A stretch of DNA of 64,000 nucleotides from an uncultured Blautia sp. (GTDB lineage: Bacteria; Bacillota; Clostridia; Lachnospirales; Lachnospiraceae), in the NCBI GenBank assembly GCA_937900135.1, contig CALCDJ010000077.1, positions 124,001 through 188,000 on the forward strand. The letters run 5' to 3'. The notes below the pieces were generated by a model that saw only the letters and a program-made list of their open reading frames with translations, made no database searches and was not told the origin of the DNA. Of the stretch, positions 24,622 to 32,527 are shown one piece after another. The position numbers and the translations under genes were made by a program. Within the stretch, counting starts at the first letter, position 1, and every line of letters starts with the position of its first letter.

Positions 24622-25252
24622 TCTGCTGATTCTCCTTTCCTGGAGAAAGTTCTCCAGATTCTATGCGTCTCTCATGAAGGGCACCGTAGAATGCATATGC
24701 TTCCCGGCTGGCATCATCGATTTCTCCTGCTCCTGCCCCCTGTTCCAGATAAGTAATGGTATCCTTCAGGATTGCATACATACATTCGTCCAGATCAGAA
24801 AAGGCAAGTTTACGAATTTCTCCAAGTCTGGGCGCTTTGTCCCGCATGGGCTCAATGTAATCTGCAATATACAGGATTTTTTCCAGTACAGTCATATCCG
24901 GCTTTCCTGTGGTGTGACAGGTAATTGCGGACAAAATCTCTTCGTTTTTGATACCATATTTTGCTCTGGCAAGATAGGCGCCGAGCTTGGAATGAAGGAG
25001 AAAGGGATGTTCCTTTTCAAAGGAAGAAACCGGGATCTTGTGTTCGCTGCACATTTTCAGTTTTTTCTTATTGGGAATACACTTGGCGCTGTCATGGAGA
25101 AGACCGGCAGCCTGGGCTTCCTTTAGATCACAGTCATGGGCCATGGCCAGAGCTGCGCTGGTATACATCACCCCCAAAGTGTGATGAAACCGGTCTTCAT
25201 CCAGGTATTTCGCAAGTTTCTTCTGCATTTTTTGAAAATCATATTCTGCCAT
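24605..25252 (-). CDS. yqeK: YqeK-family HD hydrolase (symmetrical Ap4A hydrolase family)
   Basis: A 215-residue HD-domain protein; characterised YqeK proteins split diadenosine tetraphosphate symmetrically. The metal-binding residues appear in RFHHTLGVMYTSAALA, AGLLHDSAKC, HSKLGAYLAR and LYIADYIEPMRDK. The start is ATG 25252 (GAGAGGAAG upstream); the longer frame runs back into nadD. A C-terminal tail is typical in length. It is preceded by nadD with a four-base gap and followed by rsfS. Confidence 0.93.
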   Translation of the reverse strand: MAEYDFQKMQKKLAKYLDEDRFHHTLGVMYTSAALAMAHDCDLKEAQAAGLLHDSAKCIPNKKKLKMCSEHKIPVSSFEKEHPFLLHSKLGAYLARAKYGIKNEEILSAITCHTTGKPDMTVLEKILYIADYIEPMRDKAPRLGEIRKLAFSDLDECMYAILKDTITYLEQGAGAGEIDDASREAYAFYGALHERRIESGELSPGKENQQNGTRI

Positions 25253-25256
25253 ATGG

Positions 25257-25916
25257 CTAAACTTCCTCTCTTCCTGGCGCAGAATAGGGAAATTCTGCAG
25301 CCTGGTAAATACGATTGCGGTAAATATACGACGCAACCGGTTCCGGCACGTAATACCGGATACTTTTTTTCTCCTGGATCCAGCTTCGTATGGTCTGGCT
25401 GGAGATATCAATATTCATGGTATCCAGCCGCAGAAATTGCCCGCCATACTGCTGGGAAAGAAAGGTCATTTCCTGATCCAGTTCCCGGATGGGGGTGTGA
25501 TTTCTGGTGGCCACCACCAGGGTGCAGGACTGGCAGATCCGCTCCGGTTCTTTCCAGGTGGCAAAGTTATAGAGGGAATCCGCACCTATAATAAAATAAT
25601 AATCTTTGTCCGGATTCTGCTTTTTTAAAGCCTCCAGAGTACGATAGGTGTAGGAATATCCTTCCTCATTCATTTCCATCAGAGACAGTTCAAAATGCGG
25701 GTTTCCGGAAATGGCTTTTTGGACCATGGCTACACGCTGTTCGTCTGTCGCTCTGCCTGTGCGGTTCTTTTTATGAGGAGGATTACCGGAGGGCATAAAC
25801 CAGACACGGGAGAGGCCCAGCTGTTCGTAGGCTTTTTCTCCCAGAATCAGGTGTCCGATGTGGATGGGATCAAAGGTCCCTCCCATAATGCCGATTTTTT
25901 CTTTGATGGGTTCCAT
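25257..25916 (-). CDS. nadD: Nicotinate-nucleotide adenylyltransferase
   Basis: NadD (219 residues) adenylates nicotinate mononucleotide in NAD synthesis. The nucleotidyltransferase motifs are GGTFDPIHIGHL (the HxGH box) and DISSQTIRSWI near the C-terminus; FVMPSGNPPHK-type binding residues appear as WFMPSGNPPHKK. ATG 25916 follows GGAGG; the longer frame start lacks a site. It lies between yhbY and yqeK. Confidence 0.96.
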   Translation of the reverse strand: MEPIKEKIGIMGGTFDPIHIGHLILGEKAYEQLGLSRVWFMPSGNPPHKKNRTGRATDEQRVAMVQKAISGNPHFELSLMEMNEEGYSYTYRTLEALKKQNPDKDYYFIIGADSLYNFATWKEPERICQSCTLVVATRNHTPIRELDQEMTFLSQQYGGQFLRLDTMNIDISSQTIRSWIQEKKSIRYYVPEPVASYIYRNRIYQAAEFPYSAPGREEV

Positions 25917-25934
25917 GGGCAGCCTCCACACGAT

Positions 25935-26225
25935 TTATGGAAGGACGATTTTTTTCTTTTCGTTTTTTCCTTCGCGATATAAGACGATTTTTTTACCGAT
26001 AACCTGTACAACCTGGGAATGGGTACGTTCTGCAAGAACTTCTGCCATTTCCCTGGGATCATAAAGACAATTCTGCAGTACACTGATCTTGATCAGTTCT
26101 CTGGCTGCAAGCGCCTCATCTACAGAAGCTGTGTTTTCCGGAGTTACCCCGCCCTTTCCCAGCTGCAGGATGGGATCCATTGTCATTGCAAGGCTTTTTA
26201 AATAAGCTCTCTGTTTACTTGTCAT
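25935..26225 (-). CDS. yhbY: YhbY/CRM-family RNA-binding protein
   Basis: A 96-residue single-CRM-domain protein associated with 50S assembly. The GKGG loop (ILQLGKGGVTPE) and the N-terminal LTSKQRAYLKSLA-type segment (here MTSKQRAYLKSLA) mark the family. It sits 14 bases downstream of obgE among other ribosome-assembly genes. Confidence 0.95.
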   Translation of the reverse strand: MTSKQRAYLKSLAMTMDPILQLGKGGVTPENTASVDEALAARELIKISVLQNCLYDPREMAEVLAERTHSQVVQVIGKKIVLYREGKNEKKKIVLP

Positions 26226-26239
26226 GCTTTAGTCCTCTT

Positions 26240-27529
26240 TTATTTATAATAATCAAAATCGAATCCGTACATACGGACAGTGTCCCCTTCTTCGATGCCG
26301 GCTTTTTCAAGTCCTTCCAGAATACCGCCCTCTTTCAGGAATTTCTGGAAGAAGGCAAAGCCCTTCTCAGAATCCAGGTTGGTATAACCCAGCATCTTTT
26401 CGATCTTTGGTCCTTCCACCACAAAAATAGTAGGATCGGAGGAATCCCGCTCTACAGTGAATGGGAGGTTTTCTGTGATCAGTACGTCTTCCGGGAAGAA
26501 TTCCTGTTCAAAAACAATAGGTTCCATTTCGCTTTGATCCAGAAGTTCCTTCACATAGAACAAAAGCTCTCGTACTCCTTCGCCGGAAACAGCGGAAATA
26601 GGAAATACCAGGATCCCTTTCGGTTCAAATTCTTCTTTCAGACGGTCAATGGGATTTTCGTCTCCGTCAAAAATGCAATCAATTTTGTTGGCTGCAATGA
26701 CCTGGGGACGCTGGGCAATCTCCGGATTATAAGCCTCAAGTTCTTTGTTAATCTTATAAATATCATCCACCGGGTCACGGCCTTCTGTGGAAGCGGCATC
26801 CACAATGTGGATCATGACTCTGGTCCGCTCAATATGGCGCAGGAACTTATGTCCCAGTCCCACACCTTCAGAAGCGCCTTCAATCAGTCCCGGGATATCT
26901 GCGATAACGAAGCCGCCATTGGCAGTATCCACCACACCAAGATTGGGACTTAAGGTGGTAAAGTGATAATTGGCAATTTTAGGCTGGGCATTGGTTACTC
27001 TGGAAAGGAAGGTGGATTTTCCTACGTTGGGAAATCCCACCAGACCCACGTCTGCGATTACTTTTAATTCCAGAAGTACCTCCAGCTCCTGTGCCGGCTG
27101 TCCCGGCTGTGCGTATTTCGGCACCTGCATGGTGGCAGTGGCATAATGCTGGTTTCCTTTTCCGCCCCGGCCTCCATGGAGCACAATCTGACGTTTGTTG
27201 TCTCCGGACATGTCTGCAATGACCTTGCGGGACTCTGCATCCATGATTACAGTTCCTTCTGGAACCTTCAGGACAATGTCTGCGCCGTCTGCGCCGTGGC
27301 AACGGCGTTTGCCCCCTTCCTGTCCGTCCTGTGCTTTATATTTTCTTTTGTGGCGGTAGTCTCCCAGGGTGTTCTGCCCTTCATCTACCTCGAAGATTAC
27401 GTCGCCGCCCCTGCCGCCGTCGCCGCCATCCGGGCCGCCGTTGGGAACGTAGAGCTCTCTTCGGAAACTTACATGACCGTCGCCGCCTTTTCCGGAACGG
27501 ATAATGATTTTTGCTCTGTCTGCAAACAT
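26240..27529 (-). CDS. obgE: Obg-family GTPase
   Basis: A 429-residue GTPase used in 50S assembly and stress signalling. The Gly-rich Obg domain covers about residues 1-158 (GKGGDGHVSFRRELY, GGPDGGDGGRGGDVIF). The G domain has GFPNVGKST, DIPGLIEGASEGVGLGH and NKID; the C-terminal Obg domain (OCT) covers roughly 350-429. ATG 27529 follows GAGG; the reading frame extension upstream is unlikely. It lies 70 bases after rpmA, the usual Firmicutes order. Confidence 0.97.
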   Translation of the reverse strand: MFADRAKIIIRSGKGGDGHVSFRRELYVPNGGPDGGDGGRGGDVIFEVDEGQNTLGDYRHKRKYKAQDGQEGGKRRCHGADGADIVLKVPEGTVIMDAESRKVIADMSGDNKRQIVLHGGRGGKGNQHYATATMQVPKYAQPGQPAQELEVLLELKVIADVGLVGFPNVGKSTFLSRVTNAQPKIANYHFTTLSPNLGVVDTANGGFVIADIPGLIEGASEGVGLGHKFLRHIERTRVMIHIVDAASTEGRDPVDDIYKINKELEAYNPEIAQRPQVIAANKIDCIFDGDENPIDRLKEEFEPKGILVFPISAVSGEGVRELLFYVKELLDQSEMEPIVFEQEFFPEDVLITENLPFTVERDSSDPTIFVVEGPKIEKMLGYTNLDSEKGFAFFQKFLKEGGILEGLEKAGIEEGDTVRMYGFDFDYYK

Positions 27530-27599
27530 ATAATACCTCACTGATATATCCAAAGAGAGGCCTCAAACCTTGTCGATTTGAAGCCTCCTGCAAAACTGA

Positions 27600-27887
27600 T
27601 TATTCTGCTTCTACCGGAACGATAGAAACCTGTTTCTTATCGCGTCCTTTTCTGGTGAATCTTACAACACCATCGGTCAGTGCGAATAAAGTATAATCTT
27701 TACCGCATCCAACGTTTACGCCTGGATGGATCTTAGTTCCACGCTGTCTGTAAAGGATGTTACCAGCTTTTACGAACTGTCCGTCTGCTCTCTTGGCACC
27801 TAATCTCTTGGACTCGGAATCACGGCCGTTCTTTGTGGAACCAACACCTTTTTTATGAGCAAATAACTGAAGGTTCATTTTCATCAT
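27600..27887 (-). CDS. rpmA: Ribosomal protein L27 with cleavable N-terminal extension
   Basis: L27 (95 residues), whose mature N-terminus reaches toward the peptidyl-transferase centre. The protein begins MMKMNLQLFAHKKG. Firmicutes L27 is made with such an extension and must be cut after the Phe (here F9/A10) by the Prp protease, which is encoded immediately upstream in this operon. GGAGGTG lies before the first ATG; the adjacent second ATG could also serve. Confidence 0.98.
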   Translation of the reverse strand: MMKMNLQLFAHKKGVGSTKNGRDSESKRLGAKRADGQFVKAGNILYRQRGTKIHPGVNVGCGKDYTLFALTDGVVRFTRKGRDKKQVSIVPVEAE

Positions 27888-27891
27888 GTCG

Positions 27892-28212
27892 TTACACCTC
27901 CTTGACTTTTACTGTCAAATATCGATTCTTATAACTATGTTCAATCTCTGTTAATCCAAGAATCAGAGAATCCATCAAAAGGGTTCCCCCTTCTGTAATC
28001 GGCTTCTGAAAACGGAAAGAAACAAATCCGTCCTTCTCTTCCACCTGAATAGAATCTTTCGTAAGTGCTTCCAGTGAGTTGACTGCATTGATGATCAAGG
28101 CAGAAACGGCTGCACAGACAATATCCTCTCCTGCCGGGGCATATCCTGCATGACCCTGGGATACAAAACTGATATATTCCTGATTTCTTTTCTTAACTGT
28201 AATTGTTATCAT
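27892..28212 (-). CDS. prp: Ribosomal-processing cysteine protease Prp
   Basis: A 106-residue protease that removes the N-terminal extension of L27. The catalytic pair is H21 in SQGHAGYA and C33 in DIVCAAVSAL, matching the family. It lies between rplU and rpmA, the conserved position. A short spacer of four bases separates it from rpmA. Confidence 0.95.
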   Translation of the reverse strand: MITITVKKRNQEYISFVSQGHAGYAPAGEDIVCAAVSALIINAVNSLEALTKDSIQVEEKDGFVSFRFQKPITEGGTLLMDSLILGLTEIEHSYKNRYLTVKVKEV

Positions 28213-28224
28213 AATGACACCAGA

Positions 28225-28530
28225 TTAACCGTTGATCTTTTCGATTTTCACTTTTGTGAACTGCTGTCTATGACCGTTTTTCTTGTGATATCCAGTTTTT
28301 CTTTTGTATTTGTAAACGATAACTTTCTTTGCTTTACCGTTTTCAATTACAGAAGCGGTAACACTGGCATTTGCTACATCAGCACCAACTTTTAATTCGT
28401 TATCGCTTACTGCGAGTACGTTATCAAAAGTAACGGTTTCACCAGCTTCAACACCGAGTTTCTCAACTCTGATTACGTCGCCCTCGGCAACTTTGTACTG
28501 TTTACCACCTGTTGCAATAATTGCGTACAT
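28225..28530 (-). CDS. rplU: Ribosomal protein L21
   Basis: L21 (101 residues), first gene of the operon rplU-prp-rpmA-obgE-yhbY-nadD-yqeK-rsfS. Motifs: MYAIIATGGKQYKV at the start and KRKTGYHKKNGHRQQFTKV near the end. TAGGAGGTG precedes the ATG. Confidence 0.98.
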   Translation of the reverse strand: MYAIIATGGKQYKVAEGDVIRVEKLGVEAGETVTFDNVLAVSDNELKVGADVANASVTASVIENGKAKKVIVYKYKRKTGYHKKNGHRQQFTKVKIEKING

Positions 28531-28607
28531 AATGGCACCTCCTATAAACTTTACTCGCCAAATATGGTGGCCAAATGGCTCTTAAACCTCTTTGTGCGGC
28601 ATACTCA
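28531..28607 (-). promoter_or_regulatory. Candidate L21 leader RNA upstream of rplU
   Basis: The transcribed leader between the promoter and the rplU ribosome binding site contains GCCGCACAAAGAGG, then GAGCCATTTGGCC and TTTGGCGAGTAAAG, which resemble the conserved segments of the Firmicutes L21 leader, thought to bind L21 for feedback control. I matched this from memory, without a covariance model. Confidence 0.55.
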
Positions 28608-28610
28608 CTT

Positions 28611-28639
28611 ATACTATCATGCAAAATCCCATTCGTCAA
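28611..28639 (-). promoter_or_regulatory. Promoter of the rplU operon
   Basis: On the minus strand: TTGACG (28639-28634), 17 bases, TAGTAT (28616-28611). The -10 is imperfect; a shifted TATAAG is an alternative. Confidence 0.65.
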
Positions 28640-28687
28640 TAGGCTTTTGTAAAAAATATAAATTTTTTTTTGTTTTTTTCTTCTATA

Positions 28688-29896
28688 TTAATAGAGCGAT
28701 TTCAGGTCCTCCAGAACAGGACGACGCACTTTCTTGCGTGTCATCTCCATGATATTCAAAGCAGTGAAGTCAATGACTTTTCCTTTGACAGGATCTCTGC
28801 GGATCTCCTTCGCCAGAACATGGAACAGCTCGTCCTTATGATCGGGATGTTCCATGTTGATAAAATCAATAAGGATGATACCGGAGAGGTTACGCAGACG
28901 CAACTGACGTGCAATTTCCTTTGCAGCCTCCAGATTAATCTTTCGGTAAGTCTCTTCTGCTTTTTTCTTTCCCGTGTATTTCCCGCTGTTGACATCAATG
29001 GAAACAAAGGCTTCTGTCTGCTGGATTACCAGGAAACCGCCGCTTTTCAGCCAGATTTTTTCCTGACGGATTTCATCCAGTGCGCTTTCCAGACGGTACA
29101 ATTTGTGCAGGGGAAGGAGGGAATCCTTATAGAAAGAAAGCTTCTCCTTTTGTTCCGGGCAGAAATCTTCCATATAGGAGTCAAGATGAGAAAAAATTTC
29201 TTCTTCGTCGGTCTGGACCGCCTCCAGATTTCTGTCATAAACATCCCGCAGCGCAGACAGATAAAAGGGTTCTGCCTCATAAAGACAGCTGAAACAGGTG
29301 CGATATCTTCCCTGGACAGCGACTTTTTCGTACTGCTGCTTCAGATAGGACAATTCGTGAAGAAGTTCCTCCTTGGTGGCTTCTGCCGCATTGGTGCGAA
29401 CCACCAGGCCATAGGCTTTGTTGGGCTGCTCGATTTCCTCCTGCAGCCATTTACAGAGCAGATTTTTGGATTCCCTGGAAAGCCTGGAGGAAAGACCGAA
29501 TTTTTTATTTCCCGTGGTAAGAACCAGATATTTTCCGGTAAAATTTAAATTGGCAGTCAGAGCCGGCAGTTTCCCTTTCATGGCATCACGGCTGACCTGC
29601 ACCAGAATTTCATCGCCGGCACGAAGAGGAGCCTCTCCCTTTCGGCCACAGGTATAGATGAGCTGGTGCTGTTCTGCCAGGGGAAAGTATCCTTTTATTC
29701 CATCAGGAAGCCGGACAAAGGCTGCCTGAATATTGGCAGCCATGTTTTCTACCTGACCGATATAGATGTTCCCCAGAAGAGAAGCCGTTCCAGTCTGTTC
29801 CAGACGAAGCTCCATGACCTTGCCTCCCTCTTCCAGGGCGCATACGGTGCAGGGATGACCGGAAATCTCCATCTTTGTAATGATTAGCTTACTCAA
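28688..29896 (-). CDS. rng: Ribonuclease G/E, short form
   Basis: A 402-residue RNase E/G-family endoribonuclease involved in rRNA and mRNA processing. The N-terminal S1-like region (LLGNIYIGQVENMAANIQAAF) is followed by the catalytic DNase I-like domain with Asp in FVSIDVNSGKYTGKK and in GIILIDFINM. It ends soon after this domain and lacks the CPxC zinc-link found in the longer enzymes. The start is TTG 29896, overlapping the end of the preceding gene by eight bases. It forms an operon with the two radical-SAM genes. Confidence 0.94.
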   Translation of the reverse strand: MSKLIITKMEISGHPCTVCALEEGGKVMELRLEQTGTASLLGNIYIGQVENMAANIQAAFVRLPDGIKGYFPLAEQHQLIYTCGRKGEAPLRAGDEILVQVSRDAMKGKLPALTANLNFTGKYLVLTTGNKKFGLSSRLSRESKNLLCKWLQEEIEQPNKAYGLVVRTNAAEATKEELLHELSYLKQQYEKVAVQGRYRTCFSCLYEAEPFYLSALRDVYDRNLEAVQTDEEEIFSHLDSYMEDFCPEQKEKLSFYKDSLLPLHKLYRLESALDEIRQEKIWLKSGGFLVIQQTEAFVSIDVNSGKYTGKKKAEETYRKINLEAAKEIARQLRLRNLSGIILIDFINMEHPDHKDELFHVLAKEIRRDPVKGKVIDFTALNIMEMTRKKVRRPVLEDLKSLY

Positions 29897-30596
29897 CTTC
29901 TTCCCCCAGATCTTCCAGTGAAACGAAACGGTGTGCGCCTTCCGGATCTAAATCCGCATATACTTCCAGACGCTCAATGCGGTAAGCATAGGGTTTTACC
30001 TCTTCGCCAAGCCAGGCAAGGAAGGTATCCATAACCAGCTCCGGCTTGGTGTAGTTGGCGCTTGCAGAAGCAAGCTTTAAGAACAGCCGGTCGTTTTGAA
30101 GTTCCATTTCGTAAATATATGGACGAATGTCCACTTCTTTTTCACTTCTTTTTGTTTTTTTCAGAACCACAATGGAGGTCTGTTTGTAAAAGTCCTGGAT
30201 TTTTTCCTTCCAGGAACAGCTGGGCTCTTTGTCCTCGTAAAAGGAAACGTAATAATCTGCTGCAGCTACTAAAGACATGGCTTTGCTTGCTTTTCCGTCT
30301 TCAACCTTACGAGCGCTTACGATTTCTATGCCCTCCACCATTACGGCATTTAGCTTTTCTTCAATGGCTTTTGTGGGAATGTTTTCTGTAAATTCCACAT
30401 CAAAATACTCTCCTCTGCTCTCTGTTCCCACTCCCAGGGGAGCGGCAAAGGACATGATCATATGGGGACTGTAGCCGCCGGAAAAAGCAACGGGAAGTTC
30501 TGCTCTTCGAATGGCTTTCTGAAAATAACGCATGGTATCCAGATGTCCTACAAATTTCACAGGACCCTGTTTTGTAAATTTAATTCTTACCTTCAT
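29889..30596 (-). CDS. TIGR03936-family radical-SAM-associated protein (DUF2344)
   Basis: A 235-residue protein of the family that always accompanies, or is fused to, the TIGR03960 radical-SAM protein. MKVRIKFTKQGPVKFVGHLD and SFAAPLGVGTESRGEYFDVEF are typical. ATG 30596 is preferred over GTG 30605 because GGAGGAG is ten bases before it. It overlaps the upstream radical-SAM gene by 17 bases. It contains no cysteine cluster and no known catalytic motif; its reaction is not established. Confidence 0.9.
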   Translation of the reverse strand: MKVRIKFTKQGPVKFVGHLDTMRYFQKAIRRAELPVAFSGGYSPHMIMSFAAPLGVGTESRGEYFDVEFTENIPTKAIEEKLNAVMVEGIEIVSARKVEDGKASKAMSLVAAADYYVSFYEDKEPSCSWKEKIQDFYKQTSIVVLKKTKRSEKEVDIRPYIYEMELQNDRLFLKLASASANYTKPELVMDTFLAWLGEEVKPYAYRIERLEVYADLDPEGAHRFVSLEDLGEEVE

Positions 30597-32445
30597 GACA
30601 GACACCTCCTCCGTAATGTTTCACTCCACAGCCGGAGCAGCGCTGGCGGCAGTTAGGAGTGACTGTTTCTGCTTTAGCCTGTTTCCATTCCCGGATGAGG
30701 AAGTCTTTGGTCACACCTGCATCAATGAAATCCCATGGAAGAATTTCATCCAGACTTCTTTCCCGAAGAGTATAGAAATCCACATCCACGTTGGTTTCGG
30801 CAAAGGCTTCCTTCCAGATTTCAAAATGGAAGTTTTCAGACCAGGCGTCATAGAGCGCGCCTTTTTCGTAAGCCTTCTGGATTACCTTGGCGCAACGGCG
30901 GTCTCCCCGCGCCAGGAAGCCTTCCAGGATTGTTACATCCGGCTCATGCCAGTTATATTTGATGCTGCGCTGGTTTAGCTGGGAACGGATTTCGTTTTTC
31001 ACAATCTTAGCTTTTTCAATAAAGTCTTCTTCCCGGTACATGGAAGCCCACTGGAACGGGGTAAATGGTTTGGGAACAAAGAAGGAGGTGCTGACCACAA
31101 TCTGTACCTTTCCGTTTCTCTGATCCTTGGGAATTTCATAATATTCCTCTGCAATCTTTTCGGCAAGATGGGCAATGCCCTTCATATCTTCTTCTGTTTC
31201 TGTGGGAAGGCCAAGCATGAAGTAAAGTTTTACCCGGTTCCATCCGCCCTGGAATGCCTCTTTGGCACCCTGGAGAATCACTTCCTCTGTAAGACCTTTG
31301 TTAATAACATCGCGCAGACGCTGAGAACCGGCCTCCGGAGCAAAGGTCAGACTGCTCTTTTTGATATCCTGCACCTTGCTCATAACATCCAGCGCAAAGG
31401 CGTCAATACGAAGGGATGGAAGGGAAATGTTTACTGCTTTGTCCTGGAATTCGTCAATGAGAAATTCCACCAGTTCCTTTAACTGGGAATAGTCGCTGGA
31501 ACTTAAAGAACTTAAGGAAATCTCTTCGTGACCGGTGTTTTTCAGCATTTCCCGGGCAGAAGCCTTTAAGGTTTCCACATCACGCTCTCTGGTTGGACGG
31601 TAGATCATACCTGCCTGACAGAAACGGCAGCCACGGATACAGCCTCTCTGGATTTCCAGTGTCACACGATCCTGGGTAGCTTTGATAAAAGGAACCACAG
31701 GTTTTGAAATGGCATGGTATCCTTCTTCCATATGCACCACTACCTGTTTCTGAATTTTTTCCGGAACATCCGGACGGTTCGGGGCAAAGGAAGCAATGGT
31801 TCCGTCTTCCTGATAAGTGACATCATAAAAGGCAGGAACATAGATTCCGGGGATATTAGCTGCTTTTACCAGGAACTCCTCTTTGGTTCCTCCTGCTGCC
31901 CGATTTGCCTTATAAGCATCAAACAGGGCGTCGTAAACGGTTTCGCCATCTCCGATATAAAACATATCAAAAAATGGTGCAATGGGTTCCGGATTATAGG
32001 CACAGGCGCCGCCGCCAATCACCAGAGGGTATTCCTCCCCGCGATCCCTGGCAAGAAGAGGCATCTGGCTTAAATCCATAAGCTGAAGTACATTGGTGTA
32101 ACACATTTCATATCCAAGGGTAATGGCAAGAAAATCACATTCCTTTACAGGACGCTGGGATTCCAGGGTAAAGAGGGGAATGTTCTTCTCTCTCATCACT
32201 TGATCCAGATCCGTCCACGGGGAAAAGAGACGTTCGCACCATACGTCGTCTCTCTGGTTAAACATATCATAAAGGATCATCATGCCCAGATTGGACATAC
32301 CGATTTCATAAACATCGGGAAAGGCCATGGCAACTTTGATGTCCACGTCCTCTGATTTCATTACAGAATTAACTTCTCCGCCAATGTAGCGGGCAGATTT
32401 GTCAATCTGTAATAATATTTCATCGCTTAAAGCTAGTTTTCTCAT
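30580..32445 (-). CDS. TIGR03960-family B12-binding-type radical-SAM protein
   Basis: A 621-residue radical-SAM enzyme of unknown substrate. The N-terminal third resembles a cobalamin-binding-like fold without the full DxHxxG motif. The [4Fe-4S] motif is RGCIRGCRFCQAG (CX3CX2C) near residue 260. A C-terminal Cys cluster, NCRQRCSGCGVKHYGGGVC, may bind a second metal centre. It is first in the operon with its DUF2344 partner and RNase G, an arrangement conserved in Firmicutes, which suggests an RNA-related job. Its promoter overlaps the end of the next gene. Confidence 0.92.
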   Translation of the reverse strand: MRKLALSDEILLQIDKSARYIGGEVNSVMKSEDVDIKVAMAFPDVYEIGMSNLGMMILYDMFNQRDDVWCERLFSPWTDLDQVMREKNIPLFTLESQRPVKECDFLAITLGYEMCYTNVLQLMDLSQMPLLARDRGEEYPLVIGGGACAYNPEPIAPFFDMFYIGDGETVYDALFDAYKANRAAGGTKEEFLVKAANIPGIYVPAFYDVTYQEDGTIASFAPNRPDVPEKIQKQVVVHMEEGYHAISKPVVPFIKATQDRVTLEIQRGCIRGCRFCQAGMIYRPTRERDVETLKASAREMLKNTGHEEISLSSLSSSDYSQLKELVEFLIDEFQDKAVNISLPSLRIDAFALDVMSKVQDIKKSSLTFAPEAGSQRLRDVINKGLTEEVILQGAKEAFQGGWNRVKLYFMLGLPTETEEDMKGIAHLAEKIAEEYYEIPKDQRNGKVQIVVSTSFFVPKPFTPFQWASMYREEDFIEKAKIVKNEIRSQLNQRSIKYNWHEPDVTILEGFLARGDRRCAKVIQKAYEKGALYDAWSENFHFEIWKEAFAETNVDVDFYTLRERSLDEILPWDFIDAGVTKDFLIREWKQAKAETVTPNCRQRCSGCGVKHYGGGVCHEGKN

Positions 32446-32498
32446 TGTATTCCTTTCTTCTTTGCATAAGCTGCATATTTTTTATACAATCCAGTACT

Positions 32499-32527
32499 AT
32501 TAAACACGATTCAATCTTTCATGTCAA
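32499..32527 (-). promoter_or_regulatory. Promoter of the radical-SAM/RNase G operon
   Basis: On the minus strand: TTGACA (32527-32522), 17 bases, TTTAAT (32504-32499). The -35 overlaps the last codons of the upstream AAA/PD-(D/E)XK gene. Confidence 0.75.
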
